Notes under the pieces: model-generated
Told to the model about the DNA's origin: nothing
Seen by the model: the letters and a program-made list of their open reading frames with translations, nothing else
Database searches by the model: none
Made by a program: the position numbers and the translations under genes
In this document: in pieces, positions 9,298 through 17,946 of the stretch
Numbering within the stretch: the first letter of the stretch is position 1
How the letters are laid out: every line of letters starts with the position of its first letter
Assembly (NCBI GenBank): GCA_018241405.1
Contig: JAFEDY010000012.1
Span: forward strand, 62,001-126,000
Origin: Pseudomonadota bacterium
Lineage (GTDB): Bacteria; Pseudomonadota; Gammaproteobacteria; Burkholderiales; Burkholderiaceae_C
Direction: 5' to 3'
DNA length: 64,000 nucleotides

Positions 9298-9707
9298 GCG
9301 CGTGACCTGAAGGCCCAGAATTTGGAGAGAACGAAGGTGGCTACGGCCACCAGCACCAGCACGCCGGCCAGGCTCCACAGGTAATGCCAGTGCAGCCAGT
9401 CCAGCGCAATGGCGTAGAGCAGTTCGTTGGCCACGAAGGAGAGACTCGCCACGGCAAAGTAGCGTGCCACCACGCCCCAGCCGCGCGCCCGGGCGCTGGC
9501 AAAGGTCAGCAGCGCATGGCCGTTGTAGCTGACGACGAAGGCCACCAGAAAGGCCAGCAAATTGGCGACGAGCGGCGCCATCTGCGTGGCCTGCACCAAC
9601 AGCGCCACCACGGCCAGGTGCGTGGCCGCCGCGCAGCCGCCCACCAGCACGAACTGCAGCGGCTGGGGCAGCTGCCCCAGGCGCCGGGCCAGGGTGGCGA
9701 CCGTCAT
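9294..9707 (-). CDS. GtrA-family membrane protein (putative lipid-linked sugar flippase)
   Basis: Small integral membrane protein of 137 aa with four predicted transmembrane helices and the GtrA-type start QFVLVGGCAAATHLAVV. The motif LLAFLVAFVVSYNGHALLTF is the usual conserved core. GtrA proteins are thought to help move undecaprenyl-phosphate-linked sugars across the inner membrane. The gene overlaps the GT2 gene upstream and the deacetylase downstream, each by 4 bases, so the three are likely translated together. Confidence 0.88.
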   Translation of the reverse strand: MTVATLARRLGQLPQPLQFVLVGGCAAATHLAVVALLVQATQMAPLVANLLAFLVAFVVSYNGHALLTFASARARGWGVVARYFAVASLSFVANELLYAIALDWLHWHYLWSLAGVLVLVAVATFVLSKFWAFRSRA

Positions 9708-10741
9708 GCGTCGCGCCAGGGGCTGCGGTCCTCATCGCGCGCCACCAGGTAGGTGGGACGCTGTTTGACCTCGTCGTAGATGCGGCCTATGTACTCGCCC
9801 AGGATGCCGATGGACATGAGCTGCACGCCCGAGAACAGCATGATGCCGGCCGCCAGCGTGGGCCAGCCGGCCACGTCCACGCCGAACAGCAGCGCGTCCA
9901 CGGCGATCCATGCGCCGTAGACCAGGGCCAGCGCGGCAACCAGGGCGCCGACCACGCTCCACACGCGCAGCGGCAGCGTGGTGAAGGAGGTCAGCCCCAG
10001 CAGCGCGAGCGACCCCAGGCTGCGCAGGCTGAAGCTCGATTCGCCGCCCGCGCGGTCATGCGGCACGAAGGGCAGGGCCGCCGACTTGAAGCCCACCCAG
10101 GCATACAGGCCCTTCATGAAGCGGTTGCGCTCGGGCAGGGCGTTGAGCGCGTCGGCCACGCGCCGGTCCATCCAGCGGAAGTCGCCCGCATGGGGCGGCA
10201 CCTTGACCTTCTTGCCGGCGTTGAGCAGGCGGTAGAACAGCCCCGTGCCCAGGCGCTTGGTGCCGCTCTCGGCGCCGCGGTCGGCGATCACGCCGTAGAC
10301 CATGTCGTAGCCGGCCAGCCACAGCTCGTGCATCTGCGCCAGCAGCTCCAGGGGGTGCTGGAAGTCGGCGTCGATGAGCAGCACGGCGTTGCCGCGCGCG
10401 TGGGCGATGCCGGCCGACAGCGCCGCCTCCTTGCCGAAATTGCGCGACAGGGCCAGGTAGCGCAGCGGCAGCTCCTGGGCCAGGCGCAGCGCGATGTCAT
10501 GCGTAGCGTCGCGGCTGCCGTCGTTGACGATGATGATTTCGTAGTCGGGCGTAATCCGCGCCACGGCCTGCGCCAGGGCGCGCACGAAGGCTTCTAGGTT
10601 GCTCTCCTCGTTGTGCGCCGGCACCACGCAGCTCAAGCGCAGGGGCGCGCGCGGCAGCAGCGCCGGCGGCGCGGCCGGCGCGTACTCGGCGTGGTAGTCC
10701 GCGCGCGGCGTGACGTGGTAGGGGGCGGGGGTTTCGGTCAT
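9704..10741 (-). CDS. Family 2 glycosyltransferase, polyprenyl-phosphate sugar synthase (GtrB/ArnC/FlmF-like)
   Basis: 345-aa membrane-anchored GT2 enzyme. A proline- and alanine-rich N-terminal tail (1-30) precedes the GT-A fold with SCVVPAHNEESN, IIVNDGSRD, the DxD metal site in LLIDADFQHPLE, and RNFGKEAALSAG. Two transmembrane helices follow near residues 235-310, ending in LGEYIGRIYDEVKQRP as in GtrB and ArnC. Such enzymes transfer a sugar from UDP/dTDP donors to undecaprenyl phosphate on the cytosolic face. Overlap with gtrA by 4 bases suggests the product is passed to the flippase. Confidence 0.92.
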   Translation of the reverse strand: MTETPAPYHVTPRADYHAEYAPAAPPALLPRAPLRLSCVVPAHNEESNLEAFVRALAQAVARITPDYEIIIVNDGSRDATHDIALRLAQELPLRYLALSRNFGKEAALSAGIAHARGNAVLLIDADFQHPLELLAQMHELWLAGYDMVYGVIADRGAESGTKRLGTGLFYRLLNAGKKVKVPPHAGDFRWMDRRVADALNALPERNRFMKGLYAWVGFKSAALPFVPHDRAGGESSFSLRSLGSLALLGLTSFTTLPLRVWSVVGALVAALALVYGAWIAVDALLFGVDVAGWPTLAAGIMLFSGVQLMSIGILGEYIGRIYDEVKQRPTYLVARDEDRSPWRDA

Positions 10742-10773
10742 GGTGGCGATTGTCCCAAGTCTTGGCCGCGATT

Positions 10774-12357
10774 TCAGGGGCGCTCGTCCGCATCCACGTC
10801 ATAGACAGCATAGGCCCAGGCCTGCGGCCGCGGAAAACGCCAGCCATGGCGCTCTGCCTGCAGCACATGCGGCCGCACCGGCTGGCCGCGCGCGGCCAGC
10901 CAGTCCCGGGCCTGGCGCTCACAATCGGTGGCGGCCTGCGGCGTGGCCACGGGCCCCAGCGGGCACAGCAGCAGGCCATGGCGCCGCTGCCAGTCGCCCA
11001 CGGCCGATATGCGCGCCGGCTCACCATCGGGCAGGCCCGGCACGGTCAGCAGGTGCGGCTGGGCGTAGAAGGCCAGCATGGCGCTCTCGGCCCAGTCGCC
11101 GCCCACCCAAGCGAGCTGCTGGCCCGGGTGGCGCGCATGCCAGTCCTGCACAATGGCGCGCGCCGCGTCCTCGGTGGGCCGGTAGTAGCCCTTGTCGCCG
11201 CGCAGCGCATTGGTCAGCGCCAGCACCACGCCCAGGACCAGCACCACGGCCAGCACCGTCCACCAGGCGCACCCCAGGCGCTGCAGCGCCGCCATGGCCG
11301 CGGCGGGCGCCAGCCGCTGCAGGTTGCGCAGCCACAGCAGCGCAAACGCGTAGCCGATCGGAATCGCCCAGGGCGTGGACAGCTCGACCACGCCGGCCAT
11401 GCCAAAGGCCAGCGTCAGCGCCCAGGGCATGCAGGCCAGCCAGAACAGCGTGTCGCTCCAGCCCTGGGGCAGCCAGCTGCGCACAAGCAGGCGCACGGCC
11501 ATACGCCCCCAGGGCGCGCCGCTACTGCGCGCCTGCACATGGGCCCAGACCAGGCACAGCGCCAGCCAGGCCGGCAGCCAGTAGAACAGCGGCGCCAGCG
11601 CAAAGCGTGCGATGTAGCGCCAGGACACAGCGCCGCCGCCCTGGTCCATGGCATAGCCCAGCGGCGCCCAGTCGTGCGACGCCACCCAGGCCAGGTGCGG
11701 CCAGAGCGCCAGGCCGAACACCGCCAGCGCCAGGTAGGGTCGCGGCGTGGCCAGCCAGCGCCGGCCATCGGGGTGCAGCAATGTGGGCAGCAGAAAGCCG
11801 GCCAGGAACACGCCGCTGTAGTATTTGCTGAGCATGCAGGCCGCGGCCACGAGTCCCAGCCAGGCGCTGAACCAGGCGCCGCGCCAGCCGCGCTCCTGCC
11901 AGCTGGCGAGCAGCAGCGCCGCGGCCCAGGGCCACAGCGACAGCAGCTGGCTGTTGGCGTTGAACTTGCCCGCCAGGTTGGTGTAGGGCAGGCTCCACAG
12001 CAGCAGCAGCGCGCCCCAGGGCGCGAGCGCCCCGAGCTTCAGGCGCCGCCCCAGCGCCCACACGCCCAGCAGCCCCACGAGCACGTTGGCATAGGACAGC
12101 AGCCGGTAGGCGAAGTCGTTCTGCGGCAGCACGGCAAACCACAGCCCCACCACCCAGGCGAAGAACGGCGGATGCTTGTGCGTGCCCCAGCGCAGCGGCT
12201 GGGACCAGGCATAGTTCTCCAGCATGTCGTTGTAGCCATCGAGGTTGGCGCTGGCGAGCCACGACACCGCCGCCCAGGCCAGGCAGGCGGCAACGAGCCA
12301 GAACAGCGCGCGACGCGCAGGCAGCGCGGAAACAGCCGGAACAACGGGAGTAGACAT
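10774..12357 (-). CDS. GT39/ArnT-like membrane glycosyltransferase
   Basis: Polytopic protein of 527 aa with about 11 hydrophobic helices and a soluble C-terminus. The first periplasmic loop has the acidic motif NDMLENYAWSQ followed by THKHPPFFAW, characteristic of GT-C transferases of the PMT/ArnT group that use polyprenyl-phosphate sugars as donors. The start MSTPVVPAV is chosen because the hydrophobic domain begins shortly after it; the longer frame upstream overlaps the transporter gene and looks spurious. Downstream are GT2, GtrA and deacetylase genes, so it probably performs the last transfer, perhaps onto lipid A as FlmK does (inference). Confidence 0.88.
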   Translation of the reverse strand: MSTPVVPAVSALPARRALFWLVAACLAWAAVSWLASANLDGYNDMLENYAWSQPLRWGTHKHPPFFAWVVGLWFAVLPQNDFAYRLLSYANVLVGLLGVWALGRRLKLGALAPWGALLLLWSLPYTNLAGKFNANSQLLSLWPWAAALLLASWQERGWRGAWFSAWLGLVAAACMLSKYYSGVFLAGFLLPTLLHPDGRRWLATPRPYLALAVFGLALWPHLAWVASHDWAPLGYAMDQGGGAVSWRYIARFALAPLFYWLPAWLALCLVWAHVQARSSGAPWGRMAVRLLVRSWLPQGWSDTLFWLACMPWALTLAFGMAGVVELSTPWAIPIGYAFALLWLRNLQRLAPAAAMAALQRLGCAWWTVLAVVLVLGVVLALTNALRGDKGYYRPTEDAARAIVQDWHARHPGQQLAWVGGDWAESAMLAFYAQPHLLTVPGLPDGEPARISAVGDWQRRHGLLLCPLGPVATPQAATDCERQARDWLAARGQPVRPHVLQAERHGWRFPRPQAWAYAVYDVDADERP

Positions 12358-12362
12358 AGGGC

Positions 12363-13322
12363 TCAGGTCAGCAGCGCCACGGCTGCGGAAAAACTCACAA
12401 AGGCCAACGCCGTGGACACCATGATGATGCGCGCCACGCGCCCGCCGTGCGCGCCGAAGCGCTCGGTCAACAGCGCCACGTTGCTGGCGCTGGGCAAGGC
12501 CGCGAGCAGCACCAGCACGGTGAGCGTGAAGCTTGAGATGGCCACGCCCAGGGCCATGGCCGTGCGCGCCACGCCCCACACGATCAGCGGGTGCACGACG
12601 AGTTTGGCCAGCGCGATCGGCACATAACGCCGCGGCGGCACATATTCATGCTGATTCATCTGCGAACGTGCCAGCACCGCGCCTATGGTGAACAGCGCCA
12701 CGGGCGAGGCCGCGCCACCGAGCATGGCCAGGGTCTGGTCCACGGGCGCGGGCAGCCGCCACTGCAGGGCCGAGGCCACGCCGCCCAGGACTATGGACCA
12801 GGGCATGGGGTTGACGGCCATGCCGCGCGCCGCATTGCGCAGCGCCACGGCCACGCCATGCGCGCCGGTGCCGTCCAGGCGCGACAGGGCGATGCACAGC
12901 GAGGTGGTGACGACCATGTCCAGCGCCATGGTCAATATCACCGGGCCCGCGCTGTGCGCGCCCAGCAGCGCCACCAAGAGCGGCACACCCATGAAGCCGG
13001 TGTTGGGAAAGGCGGCCACCAGCGCGCCGAAGGCGGCATCGTTCCAGCCCATGCTGCGCAGCGTGAGCGCCATGGTGCCACCCACCATGAGCAGCGCGCT
13101 GAGCAGGTAGACGCCGGCCACGGCCGGGTCCAGCAGCTGCGCGATCGGCGTCTGCGCGCCGAAGCGGTAGAGCATGGCGGGCAGCGCAAAGTACAGCACG
13201 AAGCCGTTGAGCCCGCCGATGGCCGATGCCGGCAGCGCCCCGCCGCGCGTGGCCAGGTAGCCGCAGAGCACCAGGGCGAAGAAGGGAAAGGTGACGGCAA
13301 GGACGGACAGCACGGCCGGCAT
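12363..13322 (-). CDS. AEC-family transporter (auxin efflux carrier type)
   Basis: Inner-membrane secondary carrier of 319 aa with about ten hydrophobic helices in two repeats. Family features include PFFALVLCGYLATR near the start, FPNTGFMGVPLL, and a second-half repeat with SNVALL. Members transport small organic acids or related anions; no substrate can be assigned. The start MPAVLSVLAV is preferred; MVAECAS 9 codons upstream is an alternative. The stop lies 5 bases before the GT39 start, so it may be first gene of that run, although its job seems unrelated. Divergent from the CitMHS gene. Confidence 0.88.
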   Translation of the reverse strand: MPAVLSVLAVTFPFFALVLCGYLATRGGALPASAIGGLNGFVLYFALPAMLYRFGAQTPIAQLLDPAVAGVYLLSALLMVGGTMALTLRSMGWNDAAFGALVAAFPNTGFMGVPLLVALLGAHSAGPVILTMALDMVVTTSLCIALSRLDGTGAHGVAVALRNAARGMAVNPMPWSIVLGGVASALQWRLPAPVDQTLAMLGGAASPVALFTIGAVLARSQMNQHEYVPPRRYVPIALAKLVVHPLIVWGVARTAMALGVAISSFTLTVLVLLAALPSASNVALLTERFGAHGGRVARIIMVSTALAFVSFSAAVALLT

Positions 13323-13378
13323 TCTCGCCGACGCGCATTCCGCTACCATGCGTTCGTTGCCATCGCGGAGGGCTCGGT

Positions 13379-14695
13379 ATGTTGACCACACTCGCCTACA
13401 CCATGATCCTCGTCTTCATGGCGCTGATCATGACCAAGCGCCTGTCGGCGATGGTGGCGCTGATTCTCGTGCCCATCGTGTTCGGCCTCATCGGCGGCTT
13501 CGGCATGGGGCTGGGGCCGATGATGCTGGACGGCATCAAGAAGCTTGCGCCCACGGGCGTGATGCTGATGTTTGCCATCCTCTACTTCGGCATCATGATC
13601 GACGCCGGGCTGTTCGACCCCATCGTGCAGATCGTGCTGCGCCTTGTCGGTGGCAGCCCCACGAAGATCGTCGTCGGCACCTTCCTCCTGGCCGCATCGG
13701 TCTCGCTCGACGGCGACGGCTCCACCACCTACATGATCACCTGTGCGGCCATGCTGCCGCTGTACCAGCGGCTGGGCCTGAACCGCCTGGTGCTGGCCTG
13801 CGTGGTGATGATGGCGGGCCAGCTCATGAACATCCTGCCCTGGGGCGGCCCCACGGCGCGCGCGGTGAGCGCGCTGAACGTGGAGATGAACCAGGTCTTC
13901 GTGCCCATGATCGTGCCCATGATCATCACCGCCGCCTGGTGCACCTTTGTCGCCTTCATCCTCGGGCGGCGCGAGGCCCGGCGGCTGGGTGCCATCGATC
14001 TCTATGGCGCGCAGGGCGGCAGCCAATCCATCGCCGAGGTCACGGGCGGCAACCCGGCCCTGGCGCGGCCCAAGCTGCTGTGGGTCAACGCGCTGCTCAC
14101 GCTGGGGCTGATGGTGGTGCTGGTGATGGATGTCTTCCCGCTACAGGTGCTGTTCATGGTGGCCTCGGCCATCGCCCTCATCATCAACTACCCCCAGGTG
14201 CAGCAGCAAAAGGCGCGGCTGGAGGCGCACGCGGTGAACATCGTGCCCGTGGTGTCGCTGATCTTCGCCGCGGGCATCTTCGTGGGCATTCTCTCGGGCA
14301 CGAAGATGGTCGATGCCATAGCCAACAGCGTGATCGCCGCAGTCCCCGACTGGATGGGGCCGTACATGGCGGTGGTCACGGCGGTGCTCAGCATCCCGTT
14401 CACCTTCTTCATCTCCAACGACGCGTTCTACTTCGGCATCCTGCCCATCCTGGCCAAGACGGCGGCCGTCTACGGCATAGGCCCGGTCGAGATCGCGCGC
14501 GCCTCGCTCGTGGGCCAGCAGGTGCACCTGCTGAGCCCGCTGGTGGCCTCGACCTATTTGCTGGTGGGGCTGGCCGATGTGGAGTTCGGCGACCACCAGC
14601 GCTTCACGCTACTGTGGGCGCTGTCGGCGGCCTTGGTCATGCTGGCGGCCATGCTGATCCTGGGCGTGATTCCGCTGGTGGGGAGCGCGCCATGA
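13379..14695 (+). CDS. CitMHS-family divalent metal-citrate transporter
   Basis: Inner-membrane carrier of 438 aa with about 11-12 hydrophobic helices. Family hallmarks are visible: VSLDGDGSTTYMI near residue 110, MNILPWGGPTARA near 155, and FTFFISNDAFYFGILP near 340. CitMHS proteins import citrate complexed with Mg, Ca, Fe or other metals together with protons. A GGAGGG ribosome site sits just ahead of the ATG. The stop overlaps the next gene, a periplasmic binding protein, by 4 bases (ATGA), an unusual pairing since CitMHS carriers normally act alone. Confidence 0.93.
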   Translation: MLTTLAYTMILVFMALIMTKRLSAMVALILVPIVFGLIGGFGMGLGPMMLDGIKKLAPTGVMLMFAILYFGIMIDAGLFDPIVQIVLRLVGGSPTKIVVGTFLLAASVSLDGDGSTTYMITCAAMLPLYQRLGLNRLVLACVVMMAGQLMNILPWGGPTARAVSALNVEMNQVFVPMIVPMIITAAWCTFVAFILGRREARRLGAIDLYGAQGGSQSIAEVTGGNPALARPKLLWVNALLTLGLMVVLVMDVFPLQVLFMVASAIALIINYPQVQQQKARLEAHAVNIVPVVSLIFAAGIFVGILSGTKMVDAIANSVIAAVPDWMGPYMAVVTAVLSIPFTFFISNDAFYFGILPILAKTAAVYGIGPVEIARASLVGQQVHLLSPLVASTYLLVGLADVEFGDHQRFTLLWALSAALVMLAAMLILGVIPLVGSAP

Positions 14696-15846
14696 GGCCC
14701 GGCCCGTCGCGCCGCGCCGTACTGGGCCTGGCCGCGCTCGGCCTGTCGCCCCTGGCCGCACTCGCGCAGAGCGAGAACGAGCTGCTCCACTACGCCCCGC
14801 GCGCCAAGCCGCCCGCGGGCTACCCCGCCGCCTACGCCACCACGGTGCGCGCCGCCGAGGACGAGGGCAGCCTGCTCATCCACTCCACCACCGACGAGCG
14901 CGTGGCCGCGCCGCTGGTGGCGGACTTCCGCCGTCTGTACCCGCGCATCTCCATCACCTACGAAGACCTGGGCAGCACCGAGCTGTACCACCGCTTCATC
15001 GCCGAGAACCAGCTCGGCCGCGAGGCCGCCGACGTGCTATGGAGCTCGGCCATGGACCACATGGTGGCGCTCGCCAGCGCCGGCTACGCGCTGGCCTACG
15101 AGTCGCCCGAGCAGTCCCACCTGCCCGCCTGGGCGCAGTGGCAGGGGCGGCTGTGGGCCACGACCTACGAGCCCGTGGTGTTCGCCTACCACAAGCCCTC
15201 CCTGCCCGAGAGCGAGGCGCCGCGCAGCCACGCGGCGCTGGCGCCATGGCTCGCCAAGATGAAGGACGCGCCGGGCAGCGTGGTGAGCTACGACATCCAG
15301 AAATCCGGCGTGGGCTACTTCCTGGCGGCGCAGGACGCGGCCGCCAGCAACGCCACCTTCTGGGCCACGGCCCAGGCCCTGGGCGCCGCGCGGCCGCGCC
15401 TGCTGCTGACCACCGACGCCATGGTGCGCCGGATCGCCGACGGCCGCGCGCGCTTCGGCATGAACCTGCTGGGCGCCTACACCGTCGCGCAGGCGCGCGG
15501 CCTGCCCGCGCTGGGCGTGGTCTTCCCCGAGGACTACACGCTGGTCACCTCGCGCGTGCTGCTGCTCAACGCCCGCGCCGCCCACCCCAACGCCGCGCGC
15601 CTGTGGCTGGACTACCTGCTGTCGCAGCGCGGACAGTCGGTGATGGCCAGCGCCTCGCGCCTCTACGCGCTGCGCGAGGACGCCCAGGGCGAGACCACCG
15701 GCGCGGCCCTGCGCCAGCTGCTGGGCGCGCGCGCCCGGCCCGTGGCGCTGGGGCCGGAGCTGGCGGCGCCGCTGGCCAATGCCGCCTACCGCGACTTCAT
15801 CCTGCGCTGGCGTGCGGCCATGGGGCAAGAAAAGGGACACGGATAA
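14692..15846 (+). CDS. Periplasmic substrate-binding protein (iron/AfuA-PgtC-like)
   Basis: 384-aa exported protein. The N-terminus has a twin-arginine-like motif SRRAVLGLAALG and an AxA cleavage site before residue 27 (LAALAQ). The mature part resembles the extracellular solute-binding families of Fe3+/phosphoglycerate-sensing proteins (GSLLIHSTTDERV, VLWSSAMDHM, TYEPVVFAYHKP). No ABC permease or ATPase follows; instead the gene overlaps the CitMHS carrier by 4 bases. It may deliver or sense metal-citrate for that carrier, but this is inference. A two-component partner is also not present nearby. Confidence 0.85.
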   Translation: MRPGPSRRAVLGLAALGLSPLAALAQSENELLHYAPRAKPPAGYPAAYATTVRAAEDEGSLLIHSTTDERVAAPLVADFRRLYPRISITYEDLGSTELYHRFIAENQLGREAADVLWSSAMDHMVALASAGYALAYESPEQSHLPAWAQWQGRLWATTYEPVVFAYHKPSLPESEAPRSHAALAPWLAKMKDAPGSVVSYDIQKSGVGYFLAAQDAAASNATFWATAQALGAARPRLLLTTDAMVRRIADGRARFGMNLLGAYTVAQARGLPALGVVFPEDYTLVTSRVLLLNARAAHPNAARLWLDYLLSQRGQSVMASASRLYALREDAQGETTGAALRQLLGARARPVALGPELAAPLANAAYRDFILRWRAAMGQEKGHG

Positions 15847-15876
15847 TGGCGGGTTTCGCCCGCCCCCCTCCCCCGC

Positions 15877-17940
15877 ATGTCCGGCCTCAATCTCGCACAA
15901 CTCCAGGCTGTCCACTACACCGAAGGCCCCTGCCTGGTGCTGGCCGGCGCGGGCTCGGGCAAGACGCGCGTCATCACGCACAAGATCGCGCGCCTGATCG
16001 AGACGGGCCTGGCGCCGCGCCGCATCGCCGCCATCACCTTCACCAACAAGGCCGCGGCCGAGATGCGTGAGCGCGCCGCCGGGCTCATAGGCCGCCAGGC
16101 CAAGGAAGTGCTGGTCTGCACCTTCCACGCCCTGGGCGTGCGCATGGTGCGGGAGGACGGCCATGTGCTGGGGCTGAAGCCGTCTTTCAGCATCCTGGAT
16201 CAGGACGACGTGACCGGCATCCTCAAGGATTGCGCGGGCGGCACCACCGATCTGGCGACCGCCCGCCAATGGCAGTGGACGATCAGCAACTGGAAGAACC
16301 AGGGCTGGGACGCGCGCAAGTCCCTGGCCATGGCCAAGGACGATCACGAGCGCAGCATCGCCCTCATCATGCAGCGCTATGAGGAGCGCCTGTCGGCCTA
16401 TCAGAGCGTGGACTTCGACGACCTCATCGGCATGCCCATGCGCCTCTTGCGCCACCACCCCGAGGTGCGCGAGAAGTGGCAGCGCCTCCTGGGCCATGTG
16501 CTGGTCGATGAATACCAGGACACCAACGCCACGCAGTACGAGCTGCTGAAATTTTTGGTGGGCGAACGCGCGCGCTTCACCGCCGTGGGCGACGACGACC
16601 AGAGCATCTACGGCTGGCGTGGCGCCACGCTGGACAACCTGAAAAAGCTGCCGGTCGATTTTCCGCAGCTGAAGGTCATCAAGCTGGAGCAGAACTACCG
16701 CTCCACCTCGGCCATCCTGCGCGCGGCCAACAACGTCATAGGCCCGAACCCCAAGCTGTTTCCCAAGACCTTGTTCAGCGAACTCGGCGAGGGCGAGCCC
16801 GTGCGCGTGGTCGACTGCGACAACGAGGAGCACGAGGCCGAGCGCGCCGTGGCCCGCATACAGGGCCTGCGCGCCGCGGCCAACCCGCCGCCGGCGTGGA
16901 AGGACTTCGCCATCCTCTACCGCGCCAACCACCAGGCCAAGCCTTTTGAAAAAGCCTTGCGCAAGGCGAACATCCCGTACAAGGTTTCGGGCGGCACCTC
17001 GTTTTTCGACCGCGCCGAGATCCGCGATCTGTGCGCCTGGTTCCGCCTGTGGATCAACAACGACGACGATCCGGCGTTTCTGCGCGCCATCACCTCGCCC
17101 AAGCGCGGCATAGGCCACACCACGCTGGGCTCGCTCGGTGAATTCGCCACGCAGCACAAGCAAAGTATGTTCGGCGCGCTGTTCAACGCCATGCTGCCCG
17201 CCGTCGTGCCAAAGCGCGGCCTGGAGGGCTTGATGGAGTTCGGCCGCCTGATCAACGAGCTGGAGCACCGCGCGCGCCACACCCATGGCGCGGAGGACGC
17301 ACGCGCCTTCCTGGCCGACTGGCTCAAGGACATAGGCTACGAGCAGCATATCTACGACGGCGAGGACAGCGAGAAGGTCGCGGCCGCGCGCTGGAGCAAT
17401 GTGCTGGAGTTCTGCGACTGGATGGCCCAGCGCGCCGGCGGGCAGATCGACGACACGGCGGCCACCACCGTGACGCCCACCAAGAGCCTGCTGGAGGTGG
17501 CGCAGACCATTGCACTCTTGTCCACCATTAGCGAGCGCGAGCAGGATCAGGACATGGTGGTGCTGTCCACGCTGCACGCCAGCAAGGGCCTGGAGTGGCC
17601 GCATGTCATCCTGGCCGGCGTGACCGAGGGCATGCTGCCCTTCAAGCTCGATGACGACGAGGGCCGCCAGCAAAAGGTGAGCGACAACGTGGCCGCGCGC
17701 CTGCAGGAGGAGCGCCGCCTGATGTACGTGGGCATCACGCGCGCCCAGCGCAGCCTGGCCGTCAGCTGGACCAAGAAGCGCAAGAAGGGCCGCGAGATGG
17801 TGGCGGCCCAGCCCAGCCGCTTCATCGCCGAGATGAAGCTCGACGCCGCCACCAGCCGCGAGGACCCGCGCGAGAAGCTGCGCCAGCTGCGCGCCGAATT
17901 CGCCGCCAAGGCAGAGGCCGCCAGCAACGCCAATCCCTGA
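15877..17940 (+). CDS. rep: ATP-dependent DNA helicase Rep/UvrD family
   Basis: Superfamily 1A 3'-5' DNA helicase of 687 aa, length typical of Rep. Motif I GAGSGKTRV near residues 25-33, motif Ia TFTNKAAAEM, motif II LVDEYQDTN near 211, motif III DDDQSIYGWRGA, motif IV QNYRS, motif V LSTLHASKGLEWPHV and motif VI YVGITRAQ are all present. Rep removes proteins ahead of forks and assists PriC-type restart. Assignment to Rep rather than UvrD rests on length and overall pattern. The gene follows the binding protein by 30 bases and precedes a lipoprotein gene by 6. Confidence 0.93.
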   Translation: MSGLNLAQLQAVHYTEGPCLVLAGAGSGKTRVITHKIARLIETGLAPRRIAAITFTNKAAAEMRERAAGLIGRQAKEVLVCTFHALGVRMVREDGHVLGLKPSFSILDQDDVTGILKDCAGGTTDLATARQWQWTISNWKNQGWDARKSLAMAKDDHERSIALIMQRYEERLSAYQSVDFDDLIGMPMRLLRHHPEVREKWQRLLGHVLVDEYQDTNATQYELLKFLVGERARFTAVGDDDQSIYGWRGATLDNLKKLPVDFPQLKVIKLEQNYRSTSAILRAANNVIGPNPKLFPKTLFSELGEGEPVRVVDCDNEEHEAERAVARIQGLRAAANPPPAWKDFAILYRANHQAKPFEKALRKANIPYKVSGGTSFFDRAEIRDLCAWFRLWINNDDDPAFLRAITSPKRGIGHTTLGSLGEFATQHKQSMFGALFNAMLPAVVPKRGLEGLMEFGRLINELEHRARHTHGAEDARAFLADWLKDIGYEQHIYDGEDSEKVAAARWSNVLEFCDWMAQRAGGQIDDTAATTVTPTKSLLEVAQTIALLSTISEREQDQDMVVLSTLHASKGLEWPHVILAGVTEGMLPFKLDDDEGRQQKVSDNVAARLQEERRLMYVGITRAQRSLAVSWTKKRKKGREMVAAQPSRFIAEMKLDAATSREDPREKLRQLRAEFAAKAEAASNANP

Positions 17941-17946
17941 ACGCCG

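Noticed and set aside
10750..12627. 625-codon plus-strand open frame opposite the GT39 gene
   Set aside because: Antisense shadow, Arg/Gln/His/Pro-rich; the minus strand has clear transmembrane and motif evidence.
15037..17673. 878-codon minus-strand open frame opposite rep
   Set aside because: Antisense of a well-supported helicase and binding protein gene; low-complexity translation.
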